DNA from: Chloroflexaceae bacterium
GTDB taxonomy: Bacteria; Chloroflexota; Chloroflexia; Chloroflexales; Chloroflexaceae
Length of the DNA: 64,000 nt
Reading direction: 5' to 3'
Assembly (NCBI GenBank): GCA_028282325.1
Contig: JANQID010000055.1
Coordinates: forward strand, 1-64,000
Part shown: piece by piece, positions 55,072 to 63,759 of the stretch
How the letters are laid out: every line of letters starts with the position of its first letter
Numbering within the stretch: position 1 is the stretch's first letter
Made by a program: the position numbers and the translations under genes
The notes under the pieces: generated by a model
Seen by the model: only the letters and a program-made list of their open reading frames with translations
Database searches by the model: none
Told to the model about the DNA's origin: nothing

Positions 55072-55851
55072 ATGAAGCAAGAGATAATGGATCCTCCACT
55101 GTCCTTGATCGCCGCTGCCAGGACGCGAGCCGGCAGTTTGCGTGATCACAATGAGGATAGTATCTGGATGAATGCGCGGTCGGGAGTTTTTGTGCTTGCC
55201 GATGGTATTGGTGGGTGCGATGCAGGCGAATGGGCAAGCTGGCTGACGGTCAAGACCGTTGGACGCTTTATCGTAGAGTATGCCGACAATGTCGCATTGG
55301 CGAAGCATCAACTCATCGCCGAAGCCATCGAATACGCTAATCGGCAGGTGCGTGAGGCCGCGGCGGCGGCACGCCAACAGAGAGGCATGGGGGCGACGGT
55401 CGTAGCGGCGTTAGTGCATCCGCCGAAGGCGACTATTTGCCACGCTGGGGATGCGCGAGCGTATCTTATTCATAATCGCCGGGTGCGCTGTCTTACAGAA
55501 GATGATGCAGTAATGATGCGGGCTATCGGCGCTGAAAAGCGAAATGGACGTCTTGCAGATGACAATCGCCAGTTTATCACCAAAGCTGTAGGCAAACTTG
55601 AACAAGTTCGGCCGCATTGCACCGAACTGAGGTTTGCTCCAGACGATTGGCTCTTGTTATGCAGCGATGGGTGTTGGAGTGCGCTTAATGATGCGGCGAT
55701 GCTTTCAGTAACGCAGGATGCTTATGGCGACCCGGCCCGTGTCGTCAACAATTTGATTGACATCGCCTATGAATCAGGCGTTGGCGATGATGTGTCAATT
55801 ATCGCAGTACAAGGCGTAGAGGCGCAACATTCGATCCGAGAAGCGATCTAA
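55072..55851 (+). CDS. PP2C-family protein serine/threonine phosphatase
   Basis: 259 residues. The metal-binding acids of the family are all present: RDHNED near 29-34, VLADGIGGCDAGE near 47, a GDARAYL motif near 130, LCSDGCWSAL near 205, and GDDVSI near the C-terminus. It probably reverses Ser/Thr kinase signalling or regulates a sigma-factor switch; no kinase or FHA gene is adjacent. Two starts are possible; the ATG at 55072 follows AGGAA by nine bases and fits the family better than the one at 55033, which would add 13 residues. Confidence 0.92.
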   Translation: MKQEIMDPPLSLIAAARTRAGSLRDHNEDSIWMNARSGVFVLADGIGGCDAGEWASWLTVKTVGRFIVEYADNVALAKHQLIAEAIEYANRQVREAAAAARQQRGMGATVVAALVHPPKATICHAGDARAYLIHNRRVRCLTEDDAVMMRAIGAEKRNGRLADDNRQFITKAVGKLEQVRPHCTELRFAPDDWLLLCSDGCWSALNDAAMLSVTQDAYGDPARVVNNLIDIAYESGVGDDVSIIAVQGVEAQHSIREAI

Positions 55852-55885
55852 TAAAGATCCGCCGTCTTTGAGGTTGACCAATTGG

Positions 55886-56770
55886 TTATTCCTGCCCCAA
55901 CGTCTTCTCGGCGGGTTGTCCCCATTGTATTTCCGCCTCACCCGCCGCCAGAAATCCCAGCAGCAATCCATAAAACGCGCGTTCAGCTTCGATTTGCGGG
56001 AAGTGCCCGCACTGCTCGATGAAGACCAAGCGTGCGTTCGGTATCTCGCGGCGCGCCGCCTCGCCCCCGCTTGGGGCGAAGACTCGATCTTCTTTGCCCC
56101 AGATAACGAGCGTTGGACAGCGTAGTTCGCCTAATCTCGCCCGCAGCCCCGTTATTTCCAGGTCGAGGTTATCATACTGGCGACTGAAGCTTACCATTGT
56201 GCGGCGGATCTCGATATCGCCGAGAACCGCCAGCCCGCGTTCCACCAGATCGGGGGTGACATAACGGCGAGGATCGTGGAAGAAGAGCTGAAGCTGGTTG
56301 CGCATCATCGTCCGGTTGGCCGATAACGCGAAGATCGTTTCGCCGAGCTTCGGGATCTTGCCCGCTCGACGCATATAGTAAGGGATTTTGAGAAAGCCTT
56401 CGCTGTCAATAATGACCAGGCGTTTAATGCGCCGGGGATGGAGCACTGCGGTGGCCAGTGTGAACTTGCCGCCCATTGAGTGCCCAACGAACGTCGCTTG
56501 TTCAATGCCCAGTTTGTCGAGGAGCCCCGCGTAGAGATCGGCGAAGAGTTGCAGGTTATAGTCCGCGCTGCGGGGTTTGTCCGATTTGCCGAAGCCCAGC
56601 GCATCCACCGCAATGGCGCGGTAGCCGCTCCGGCTCAGCAACTCGATGGTCGGTCGCCAGTCCTCGGCAGATACGGCGAGCCCGTGCAGAAGAAGCACTG
56701 GCGAGCCGGTTCCGGCTTCCAGCAGGTGGAGGTTATAGCCGTTTACATTGATATGTATGCTGTTGATCAT
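55886..56770 (-). CDS. Alpha/beta hydrolase
   Basis: About 294 residues from the ATG at 56770. The fold is clear: oxyanion segment LLLHGLAVSAEDW, nucleophile elbow VGHSMGG with Ser in the GxSxG motif, the acid in LVIWGKEDRVFAPSGG, and the catalytic His in FIEQCGHFPQIEA. The cap region is of normal size. The substrate cannot be read from the sequence; haloalkane dehalogenase or ester hydrolase types are possible. A frame open from 56854 adds 28 residues without a family match. It is convergent with the phosphatase gene. Confidence 0.9.
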   Translation of the reverse strand: MINSIHINVNGYNLHLLEAGTGSPVLLLHGLAVSAEDWRPTIELLSRSGYRAIAVDALGFGKSDKPRSADYNLQLFADLYAGLLDKLGIEQATFVGHSMGGKFTLATAVLHPRRIKRLVIIDSEGFLKIPYYMRRAGKIPKLGETIFALSANRTMMRNQLQLFFHDPRRYVTPDLVERGLAVLGDIEIRRTMVSFSRQYDNLDLEITGLRARLGELRCPTLVIWGKEDRVFAPSGGEAARREIPNARLVFIEQCGHFPQIEAERAFYGLLLGFLAAGEAEIQWGQPAEKTLGQE

Positions 56771-57019
56771 AGCGCCCTGACCTGTTATAGAGATGGCGAT
56801 GCCCGCCTGTTTGCGTAGCCGTTTGGTATGCCGCTGCACCGAGCATACCGGCAATTGAGGGCTGTGTTAGTGATATTCGCCCGCTATTATAACATCCATT
56901 GTGTTCATATCTCGCACGGCTCTGTTGTCTCCTATGCTGATGTGTATAAAGTTGACAACTTGTGGAAAACATTGGCGCTTGATCGTGAACTGAGACATTT
57001 GCGAGATCCAGAGCGCTGC

Positions 57020-57207
57020 TACCAAACAATATGGGAGACGCCGCATGGGGTCATTCTGAGCGCAGCGAAGAATCTCCGATTCCCCCAACGCCGAGCCCCT
57101 TCACTCCGCCTGCGGCTCCGTTCAGGGTGCCATGCGGCATGGGTAGCATCCACGCTGCCTGCGACTCCGTTCAGGGTGATATGCGGCATGGGTAGCATCG
57201 CTTGGTA
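57020..57207 (-). repeat. Dispersed repeat with TACCAAAC ends, copy E (with duplicated segment)
   Basis: Left end TACCAAACAATATGGGAGAC, right end ending CTTGGTA. The GGGTGCCATGCGGCATGGG and GGGTGATATGCGGCATGGG segments show an internal near-duplication, as in copy C. Confidence 0.8.
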
Positions 57208-57261
57208 GCGACTGATTGGTTTTGCTCCTTCACCAATCAGATAGCCTTACAATATTCGGTT

Positions 57262-57289
57262 GACGCGCCCTAAACGCCGGGTATAATGC
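57262..57289 (+). promoter_or_regulatory. Sigma-70-type promoter for the membrane glycosyltransferase gene
   Basis: TTGACG at 57262-57267 and TATAAT at 57284-57289 are separated by 16 bases. The predicted start of transcription is about 57296, leaving a leader of about 33 bases. Confidence 0.75.
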
Positions 57290-57328
57290 GGAGCGCCGAA
57301 TCTTGACGCCCAGCGATGAAAGCGCTTT

Positions 57329-59317
57329 ATGAATTATCTTATGCCCCGGCAGCTTGCCCTTGACGGCCTTCTCCTGCTGCTCCTGGTTTGCAGCACCCTG
57401 GCGCTTCCCCGTCTTGCTTATCGCGAATCGCGCGGCCTATCTTTCGAGATGGACGCTCTGCCGGTGATGCTGCCCGCTGCTGGATTGCATGAGATCGAAC
57501 CGCTGGTTGATCGATCCGGCGGCTTTCGCTGGACATATGGCAAGGCCGTGCTTGAACCGCCGAACCCTGGCGGCCCGGGAGAGGTGCGCTTGGTGATGGC
57601 GAGCGGAACCGCCACGACGACGCCTGTGTTGGTGCAGGCTGATGCTGTCTCCTACGCAGTTGCAGTTGGTCCAGGATTGCGCACCTACGCCTTTCTGTTT
57701 CCCGCAGCGGCGGGAGAGCGTGTCCCGATCACGATTGAATCGCCGACGATGAGCGTTGATGGTCGCGATCTGGGCGTGATGATCAGCCAGTTACGCATCG
57801 TCGGCGGCAGCGCAACGCCGATGCAAATCCCGCTGGCGCTGGTTATTGCGTCCGTTAGCGGCTTTGTGACGCTGCGGCGGGCCGGCGGGGGTCGTTTGCT
57901 CATCACTGTAATCGTCGGCAGTCTGCAATTTCTGGCGGTCGCGTGGCTGGCGTTCGACGGCTGGCGCTACGCATTGTTTGGCCCGATTCTGCTGCTGGCA
58001 AGCGGGGCGAGCCTGGCGGCGCTCGTCATTGAACGCATCTGGCCGCCGCATCCGCCGACGCCGACTCCGGCCTTGCCGTTGTCCCGCCGCGACTGGTCGC
58101 TGCTGGCGCTTTTACTGATTCTGGCGCTGGCGATGAGCCTGCCCTGGCTCGCTGTGCCTGACCCGGTAGGCGATCTGGAATTGGCAGCCCGGCGTATGGG
58201 GTTTATGGCGAATGACGGGTGGGCGGGTGCGTTTAGTTTTGGCGGCGACTATATGCCGCTACGGCTGGGCATTTTATACGGGTTGAGTTTTCCCGTGCGC
58301 TGGTTGGGCGGCGCATTCTGGGATTCGGCAACGACCATCACCTACGCGTTTATCAAGCTGCCCAGTGTGTTGGCAAACCTCGGCATCGTCACGATGATCT
58401 TTTTCTGGAGTCGCCGATTCTGCGCCTGGCAATGCGCCGCCCTGATCGCCGCGCTCTATGCGCTGACGCCGCCGATCTGGATTAACGCAGCCTGGTGGGG
58501 GCAGGTGGATGCATTGCTGATGTTGCCGATGATCGGGGCCGTAGTCGGTCTGGATCGATTCGGCGGGCGTCGGAGCTGGATGCTCTGGGCGTCGGCGTTG
58601 CTCATCAAGCCGCAGGCGATTATTCTGGCCCCGCTGCTGTATATCGCGACGCTGCGCCGTTATGGCAGTCGCGGTCTGGTCGAAGGTGGCGCTCTGGCAA
58701 TGGGCTTGATCGTGATAGCGTACGCGCCGCTGGCGTTGGCGGGGCAGGGACCGGGGGCGTTTCAGGCTGCGGTCGGTTCGGTCGGGCGTTTTCCGCAGGT
58801 CACGAATCGCGCCTACAATCTGTGGTACATCGTCTCGCAGGGCGCGCAAATGTCCGATGTCGCTCATTGGTTGGGGCCGTTTACCTACCGCACCGTTGGC
58901 TTGATCCTGGTGGCGGGAGCGGCGCTGGTCGTTGGTATCGCGTTATTGCGGCGGGTTGACGGCCCGGTGCGCGTTGAAGGCGCGGCGGCGTTGGCGCTGG
59001 CGTTTTTCGTTTTGCCCACTCAGATCCACGAACGATACGCGTTTCTGGCGCTGCCCTTTCTGGCGATGGGAATTGCATCGAGCCGCGCGTTGCTCGTCCC
59101 CTATGCGATCCTGACGGCGACGGCGACGCTCAACATCCTGGGAGCGTTGAGAGGTTTCTGGCCCGCTGCAACGGGCGTGATCAAGCCGTCGGCGCTGCCG
59201 CTGCTCGTCTCCTGGATCAACGTGATTGTCCTAGTCGGTCTGCTTCTCCATCTGCTGCTGATCGCCAGCCGCCCGCCGTCGATCCAGGAGACGATACGTC
59301 CGTCCAGTGCGTCGTAA
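57329..59317 (+). CDS. GT-C membrane glycosyltransferase (mannosyltransferase-like)
   Basis: A 662-residue polytopic protein. The first helix lies at about 10-28. An extracytoplasmic N-terminal beta-rich region extends to about 165, followed by at least ten helices. Family-like motifs are AAWWGQVDALLMLP, LLIKPQAIILAPLL, NLWYIVSQGA and QIHERYAFLALPF, which match GT-C enzymes of the PIG-M/GT87 type that use polyprenyl-phosphate sugars. The acceptor (lipid, polysaccharide or protein) is unknown. It is unrelated at a glance to the GT39-like gene at 11256 and has its own promoter. Confidence 0.75.
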   Translation: MNYLMPRQLALDGLLLLLLVCSTLALPRLAYRESRGLSFEMDALPVMLPAAGLHEIEPLVDRSGGFRWTYGKAVLEPPNPGGPGEVRLVMASGTATTTPVLVQADAVSYAVAVGPGLRTYAFLFPAAAGERVPITIESPTMSVDGRDLGVMISQLRIVGGSATPMQIPLALVIASVSGFVTLRRAGGGRLLITVIVGSLQFLAVAWLAFDGWRYALFGPILLLASGASLAALVIERIWPPHPPTPTPALPLSRRDWSLLALLLILALAMSLPWLAVPDPVGDLELAARRMGFMANDGWAGAFSFGGDYMPLRLGILYGLSFPVRWLGGAFWDSATTITYAFIKLPSVLANLGIVTMIFFWSRRFCAWQCAALIAALYALTPPIWINAAWWGQVDALLMLPMIGAVVGLDRFGGRRSWMLWASALLIKPQAIILAPLLYIATLRRYGSRGLVEGGALAMGLIVIAYAPLALAGQGPGAFQAAVGSVGRFPQVTNRAYNLWYIVSQGAQMSDVAHWLGPFTYRTVGLILVAGAALVVGIALLRRVDGPVRVEGAAALALAFFVLPTQIHERYAFLALPFLAMGIASSRALLVPYAILTATATLNILGALRGFWPAATGVIKPSALPLLVSWINVIVLVGLLLHLLLIASRPPSIQETIRPSSAS

Positions 59318-59325
59318 CGCAGATG

Positions 59326-60354
59326 CTACTGCTCGTTGCTATGTGTTCTGTGGTTAGTGGGCGCTTGTGATGAAGCGGTCCCGGCGCCGTTCGCGGCGGG
59401 TGTTTCATTCACCGTTGTTGGGTTGAGTAACGCGCTCCAACGGTAATCAACCAGGCGGGTATGCTCGCCTCTGGCCAGCGCAATAGTGAAATCGGCCATT
59501 GTTTTGACCACCCAGTCGAAATAATGCGGCGTGAGCGTATTCACCTCGAAATCAGGCGCGGGGTTAGAAAAGTCGATGGCGTACGGTTCGCCATCCTTGA
59601 TGGCAAACTCAACCGTGTTCATATCGTAGCCTAGGGCGCGACTGATCTTGAGCGCCGCTTTGGTGACCAGCGCCGTCTCTATCGGCGAAAGATAGTCTTC
59701 ATCGAGTGTATAGCGAATAGACCAGTTGGCATCGGCCTCAAATCGGATCGCGGCGACTTGCGACTGGCCAATAACGATGCAGCGCACGTATTTATCCCAG
59801 TGGATGTATTCTTGCAGCATCATGCACTCGGCGCCGGTTTCGTTGTAAGCGCGCCACAACTCCTCGATAGCATCCAATCGATAGACATTGCGCAGCCCGC
59901 CGCCCCATACCGGTTTGAGAATGACCGGGAAGCCGCCCAGATATTCGATATGCGTTTGCCATGGGATTGGATATTCGAGGTTGCGTAGCGAGCCATTGGT
60001 GACGCCTTCGGTATAGGAATGCGAGGGTAGCGCAATCGTGCGCGGATGTTTGATGCCCAGGCGCGTCGCCAGGCTGGCCCCGAAAAACTTATCGTCGGCG
60101 CTCCACCAGAACGGGTTATTGATGACGGTCGCGCCGGCCAGAACGGCATTCTTGAGGAATGCGCGGTAGTAGGGGATCGCATGACTGATGCGATCAACGA
60201 TAACATCATAATCGCACGGTTCAGCCATACGCGTGCCGCCGAGCTTGATGAATTCAGCGACGACGCCGGCATTGCGCCGATTTACTTCCTCGATAAACGC
60301 CGGCGGCCACGACCATTCATTCCCGACCAGGATACCGATTTTCTTGGCGCCCAC
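59326..60354 (-). CDS. ATP-grasp family protein
   Basis: 342 residues starting with GTG five bases after GGAG. An N-terminal Rossmann-like region (KKIGILVGNEWSWPPAFIEEV) is followed by an ATP-grasp core: GGFPVILKPVWGGGLRNVYRL with the ATP-binding Lys, MMLQEYIHWDKYVRCIVIG, and the metal-binding part EFAIKDGEPYAIDFSNPAPDFE. Such enzymes join a carboxylate to an amine or thiol using ATP. RimK, glutathione synthetase or peptide-ligase activity are all possible; the substrate is unknown. It is convergent with the glycosyltransferase gene, only eight bases away. Confidence 0.78.
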   Translation of the reverse strand: MGAKKIGILVGNEWSWPPAFIEEVNRRNAGVVAEFIKLGGTRMAEPCDYDVIVDRISHAIPYYRAFLKNAVLAGATVINNPFWWSADDKFFGASLATRLGIKHPRTIALPSHSYTEGVTNGSLRNLEYPIPWQTHIEYLGGFPVILKPVWGGGLRNVYRLDAIEELWRAYNETGAECMMLQEYIHWDKYVRCIVIGQSQVAAIRFEADANWSIRYTLDEDYLSPIETALVTKAALKISRALGYDMNTVEFAIKDGEPYAIDFSNPAPDFEVNTLTPHYFDWVVKTMADFTIALARGEHTRLVDYRWSALLNPTTVNETPAANGAGTASSQAPTNHRTHSNEQ

Positions 60355-60541
60355 AATGACTCCTATGTCTAGTTGGTGTCAAAATACCGCATTGTAACGA
60401 CGGGGACGACAAATTGTCCGCTAGTATGCTCTGATGCGGATTGTACCATATGTTCTATTGCGAGATCGCTCTCGTTGCATCTTAAGGATCTGAAGGTTTG
60501 AACGTTAGCCTGGAGATGCGATCGGAATGCGTATACGATTG

Positions 60542-60550
60542 TGGTATAAT
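60542..60550 (+). promoter_or_regulatory. Extended -10 promoter upstream of the small gene at 60635
   Basis: TGG followed by TATAAT, an extended -10 element. No strong -35 was seen at 16-18 bases. The gene start is 85 bases downstream. Confidence 0.5.
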
Positions 60551-60634
60551 TTTCGCTTGTGTTATCAAGATGATGGGAATAAGTCGCTCCGTATATTCGT
60601 GCAACATGTAGTGATGGTCGTTCGGTGATGAACG

Positions 60635-60937
60635 GTGAGTGCCCCTGTAATGGAACAGAAGCTACGGACAATTGATGTTGAACGTCGGGGCTATGGCCAA
60701 CGTTATACTGGCTTGCCGGTTGATGCATTGACGGATGAAGGTTTTAGCATCGATTGCGCCGAAAGCTTCTTGCGCCCGGAGATGTTCGACCTCCTTCAAG
60801 GAGATGTGGTACGGTGGCGTCATGAAGATCATTATATGCAGGGGCGCATTAGCCGCGTTGAACGTAATGGAGTTGGACTATATGTCAGGCTAGAGGATGT
60901 ACGTCAATTGCCATCCGATTATACGCCGTATTATTGA
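60635..60937 (+). CDS. Uncharacterised 100-residue protein
   Basis: It starts with GTG, or ATG at 60650, which removes five residues. Soluble, with a charged mix of strands: IDVERRGYGQRYTGLPVDAL, then DVVRWRHEDHYMQGRISRVE and GVGLYVRLEDVRQLP. The second half looks like a small beta-barrel of the Tudor, SH3 or PilZ kind, but I cannot assign a family. It has an upstream promoter and no operon partner; the MFS gene is convergent. Confidence 0.6.
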   Translation: MSAPVMEQKLRTIDVERRGYGQRYTGLPVDALTDEGFSIDCAESFLRPEMFDLLQGDVVRWRHEDHYMQGRISRVERNGVGLYVRLEDVRQLPSDYTPYY

Positions 60938-60978
60938 GTAGTCTATTCCTACGTCTATTTGTTCCATCTGCTCCTTGT

Positions 60979-62169
60979 TTATTCCCCTTCGCGTACGAAG
61001 AACAAGCAGATTACAGCGCTGAGCAGCGCAAGACTGCTGGCCAGCCAGCCGTTGGCGTAAAATCCAAACGTTTGCCAGAGCATTGGTCCTGTCAGTGAGC
61101 CGATCACGCGTGCTGCCCCGATCGAAGCGACGCTTAGGGAAAGCACGGTGCCGCGGGCAGTCGGCATCAGGCCGCTGATTAACGGGAATGCCGAAACGAT
61201 CCCGAATTCCATCGCTAGCCCAAATGCCAGGAACACTACGAGGAACAGCGGCCAGTTCCCCGCGCTGAGCGGCAACGCGACCAGGGCGAGTGTGGTGGCA
61301 ATGAATCCGATTATGACCGATCGGCGCTTGCCCATCCGGTCAACCAGCATCGCCGAGCCAAGCGATCCTCCTAGCTCGACAAAGCCAAGCAGCCCAAAGA
61401 CGAAGCCGAGTTGCTCGGTAGTTGCGCCAAAATCGGTCTGGAGCCAGTCCGCATAGACGACGAAGATTATCTCTGCAGCCAGAAGCATGCTGCACATCAT
61501 GCCCATTGCGGCGATGACGCTGGGATTGGCCAGAACCTCGAAGCGGATGGGGTTTCGTTCCGGTTGCGCGGCCAACGGGCGCCGTTCGCCATCGGGCAGC
61601 CCGAACAGCGTAAGGAAAAGCACCACCAGACCTGTCCCCAGCAGCACCCAGAACAATGGCGCCCAGGCGTTGCTCGCCTCGGCGAGTTGGGTCAGCAGAA
61701 CAACGCCGAATAACGCGGCAAACGCCCAGCTCAACTCCATCAAGCCGAGAATGCGTCCGCGCCGGGAATATTCGGTGCGAGCGCTGGCATAAGCCTGGCC
61801 CGATGGATGATAGATTGCGATCGATAGACCGATGATGCCGTAGCCGACGAGAAAGGGAACAAAGCTCTGGGCCAGCGCGCAAACCAGTGCGCCGAGAATA
61901 AACAGAAACAGCCCCCAGACCATCGTCGTCCGCTCGCCGCGCCAATCGGCGAGCGCACCACCAAGCGGACTGGAGATGCTTGCGCCCACCTGTATCGTCA
62001 CGAGTAGGCTTGCAGTGCGCAAGTCTACCTCTAACCCGGCTGCGAGAAACGCCAACAACGGGTAGATCATGCGGAACGCAGTGTTGAGCGCCATCCTTCC
62101 AGCGAGCAATATCAGAATGTGGCGCGTGTTGAGCGATTGAGGAGGAACAAGCGTATGCGGCGTTATCAT
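60979..62169 (-). CDS. Major facilitator superfamily transporter
   Basis: A 396-residue polytopic protein with about twelve membrane helices. The MFS motif between helices 2 and 3 is present in the form GGALADWRGERTTMVWG, and a matching segment SAMLVDRMGKRRSVIIG occurs in the second half, separated by a central polar loop around residue 195. It is a proton-coupled drug or metabolite exporter in most relatives, but the substrate is unknown. It is monocistronic and convergent with the small gene at 60635. Confidence 0.9.
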   Translation of the reverse strand: MITPHTLVPPQSLNTRHILILLAGRMALNTAFRMIYPLLAFLAAGLEVDLRTASLLVTIQVGASISSPLGGALADWRGERTTMVWGLFLFILGALVCALAQSFVPFLVGYGIIGLSIAIYHPSGQAYASARTEYSRRGRILGLMELSWAFAALFGVVLLTQLAEASNAWAPLFWVLLGTGLVVLFLTLFGLPDGERRPLAAQPERNPIRFEVLANPSVIAAMGMMCSMLLAAEIIFVVYADWLQTDFGATTEQLGFVFGLLGFVELGGSLGSAMLVDRMGKRRSVIIGFIATTLALVALPLSAGNWPLFLVVFLAFGLAMEFGIVSAFPLISGLMPTARGTVLSLSVASIGAARVIGSLTGPMLWQTFGFYANGWLASSLALLSAVICLFFVREGE

Positions 62170-62372
62170 TGCGATTTTCTCTCCTGGCCAACCTTATGCA
62201 GCGCTCGACAAACCTCTGTAGATTAGCATACTTTGGTCGCGACGCTATGAGCCGTAAGGAGGAGTTGGCGTTGTTTGGCATTGGTTGACAGCGCGGATCA
62301 GCCAGAGTATGATCCTGTGTTGATATTGCCTGGAGATCCGAGTTCGTCACCTGTATAGCTAGAAGGGTTTTT

Positions 62373-63089
62373 ATGGATCGCGCGTATCATCGGTGGGATA
62401 GCCCGGCGTTGAATCGTCCAATGGAGTTGTTGATCTTTGGTTATGGCGGCTTGCCGTACCTGGTTTTTCCAACATCCAACGGTCGCTTTTACGAGTTTGA
62501 AGATAATGGCATGGTCGCCGCGCTTCGGGATCGTATTGAAAGGGGCGAGCTTCAACTCTTCTGCGTTGATGGTATCTATGCTGAAACCTGGTTCAATACC
62601 CGATCGGATATCGACATGCGTATGTGGCGCGAAGAGCACTACGAACGTTATCTGATCAATGAGGCGCTGCCGCTGGTCCGGCATACCAACTCAGAGCCAT
62701 TTCTTATTGCAACCGGGTGTGAATTCGGCGCAACCGAGGCGGTGCATTTCGCTTTTCGTCATCCTGATCTCGTAAATCGGGTGATCGGCCTGCATGGAAA
62801 CTATGATCTTGGACGCTATGCCAACTATCACACGGAGTCACGTTACCTGCACAACCCGATGGAATTTCTCCCGAATCTGCGTGATGAGCAACGTCTGAGC
62901 CATCTGCGCGAAATGGACATTGTACTGGTGACGAGTGAGGATGATCCAGGCAAGGATAATAATCAACGACTGTCACAGATCTTGTGGGATCGGCAGATCT
63001 GGCATGCGCTGCGCATTTGGAGCGACGGTTGCTATGGATGGGAGCATTGGCAGCGGATGATCGGCCTGTACATCGATGGTAGTGATTAA
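62373..63089 (+). CDS. Esterase-like protein with altered nucleophile elbow
   Basis: A 238-residue alpha/beta-hydrolase-fold protein of the putative esterase (COG4947-like) group: LLIFGYGGLPYLVFPTSNGR, a FCVDGIYAETW segment, then ATGCEFGATEAVHFAFRHPD at the usual nucleophile elbow and HGNYDLGRY, with a C-terminal WSDGCYGWEHWQR that would supply the catalytic His. The elbow normally reads GxSxG; here the serine position holds Glu117 and the preceding residue is Cys116. It is likely inactive as a serine esterase or uses another chemistry. It is convergent with the redoxin gene, with a hairpin between the two. Confidence 0.7.
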   Translation: MDRAYHRWDSPALNRPMELLIFGYGGLPYLVFPTSNGRFYEFEDNGMVAALRDRIERGELQLFCVDGIYAETWFNTRSDIDMRMWREEHYERYLINEALPLVRHTNSEPFLIATGCEFGATEAVHFAFRHPDLVNRVIGLHGNYDLGRYANYHTESRYLHNPMEFLPNLRDEQRLSHLREMDIVLVTSEDDPGKDNNQRLSQILWDRQIWHALRIWSDGCYGWEHWQRMIGLYIDGSD

Positions 63090-63110
63090 TCGTGCGCGTG
63101 AGCAGGCTAT

Positions 63111-63145
63111 GAGGACTGCCAAGCTTTCAAAGCCTGGCAGTCCTC
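63111..63145. terminator. Hairpin between convergent genes
   Basis: GAGGACTGCCA at 63111-63121 pairs with TGGCAGTCCTC at 63135-63145, and the inner AGCTT/AAGC part pairs with one mismatch. It lies between the stops at 63089 and 63159 and may act on both strands, but no T-run follows. Confidence 0.55.
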
Positions 63146-63158
63146 AGCCGATCCAGAC

Positions 63159-63749
63159 TCAGTCGCGCGTTCTGCGCATCTCATCGAGGATGCCGAGCAA
63201 CTCTTCGGCCGGCGGCGGGGTGAAGACGGGTGAAAACGGCGCGTACCAGCGCCAACGAATCACGCCAGCTTCATCGAGAATGAATGTCCCCGGCAGCGGT
63301 ACGCCGAAACCTGATCCCATGCCATAGGCATAGAATATCGACCACGATGGGTCGCTGAAGATCGGATACGGCGCATGCAGGAGTTCGGCGACAAAGCTAG
63401 TCATCTCCAGGTCGGTGCTGCTGACCACAAGCAGCTTGACGCCACGCTTTTCGAACTCATGATGGGCTTCTCGCAAACCTTCCAGGTGCGGTGCGCAGTG
63501 TGGTCAGAAGAAACGGTCACTGACGATGCGTGTCAGATTCAGTACTGTCGGTTGTCCGCGTAGGTTGCTCAGACGCAGCGTTTGCCCGTACTCGACTTGC
63601 TCTGTGCCGTCGGCATTGATGAAGAACCGCGCGTAGGGAAGTTCAAAGTCGGGTGCGAGTTCACCTACCTCCGGCACATTACTCGGTCCGCGTGGTCGGA
63701 TAAATTCACTGCGCCACTGGGCGGTCATCGGAAGGATGGGTCGGGACAT
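63159..63749 (-). CDS. Redoxin (AhpC/TSA-like), candidate selenoprotein with in-frame UGA
   Basis: Read through one TGA, this is a 196-residue thioredoxin-fold protein: GELAPDFELP and an N-terminal strand, NLRGQPTVLNLTRIVSDRFF, then TGA at codon 82 (63504-63506), then PHCAPHLEGL, KRGVKLLVVSSTD and LPGTFILDEAGVIRW. In this family the TGA position is the first Cys of a CxxC active site, so the frame reads UPHC if UGA is selenocysteine. A hairpin at 63472-63490 begins about 14 nt after the UGA and has a loop starting GG, as expected of a bacterial SECIS. A strong GAGGAGG precedes the ATG. Without Sec, it is a two-piece pseudogene. sel genes are not in the window. Confidence 0.7.
63472..63490 (-). 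promoter_or_regulatory. Candidate bacterial SECIS hairpin
   Basis: On the minus strand, CGCACCT pairs with AGGTTTGCG, with two bulged T residues, around a three-base loop GGA. Twenty nucleotides separate the UGA from the first loop base. Bacterial SECIS elements have a short stem-loop 16-37 nt from the UGA with a G early in the apical loop, so distance and loop agree. Folding was done by eye. Confidence 0.5.
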
Positions 63750-63759
63750 CGCTGCCTCC

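Larger units (their letters stand above)
56771..57328. other. Intergenic region holding dispersed repeat copy E and a promoter
   Basis: No gene. It contains the repeat at 57020-57207 and the promoter at 57262-57289. The stretch near 56880-57000 is AT-rich and probably carries the hydrolase promoter on the minus strand. Confidence 0.5.

Noticed and set aside
63504-63506. The TGA as an ordinary gene end
   Set aside because: Homology continues in the same frame after it and both halves belong to one redoxin. A plain stop would leave a protein with no active site. A nonsense mutation remains possible and is kept as the alternative.
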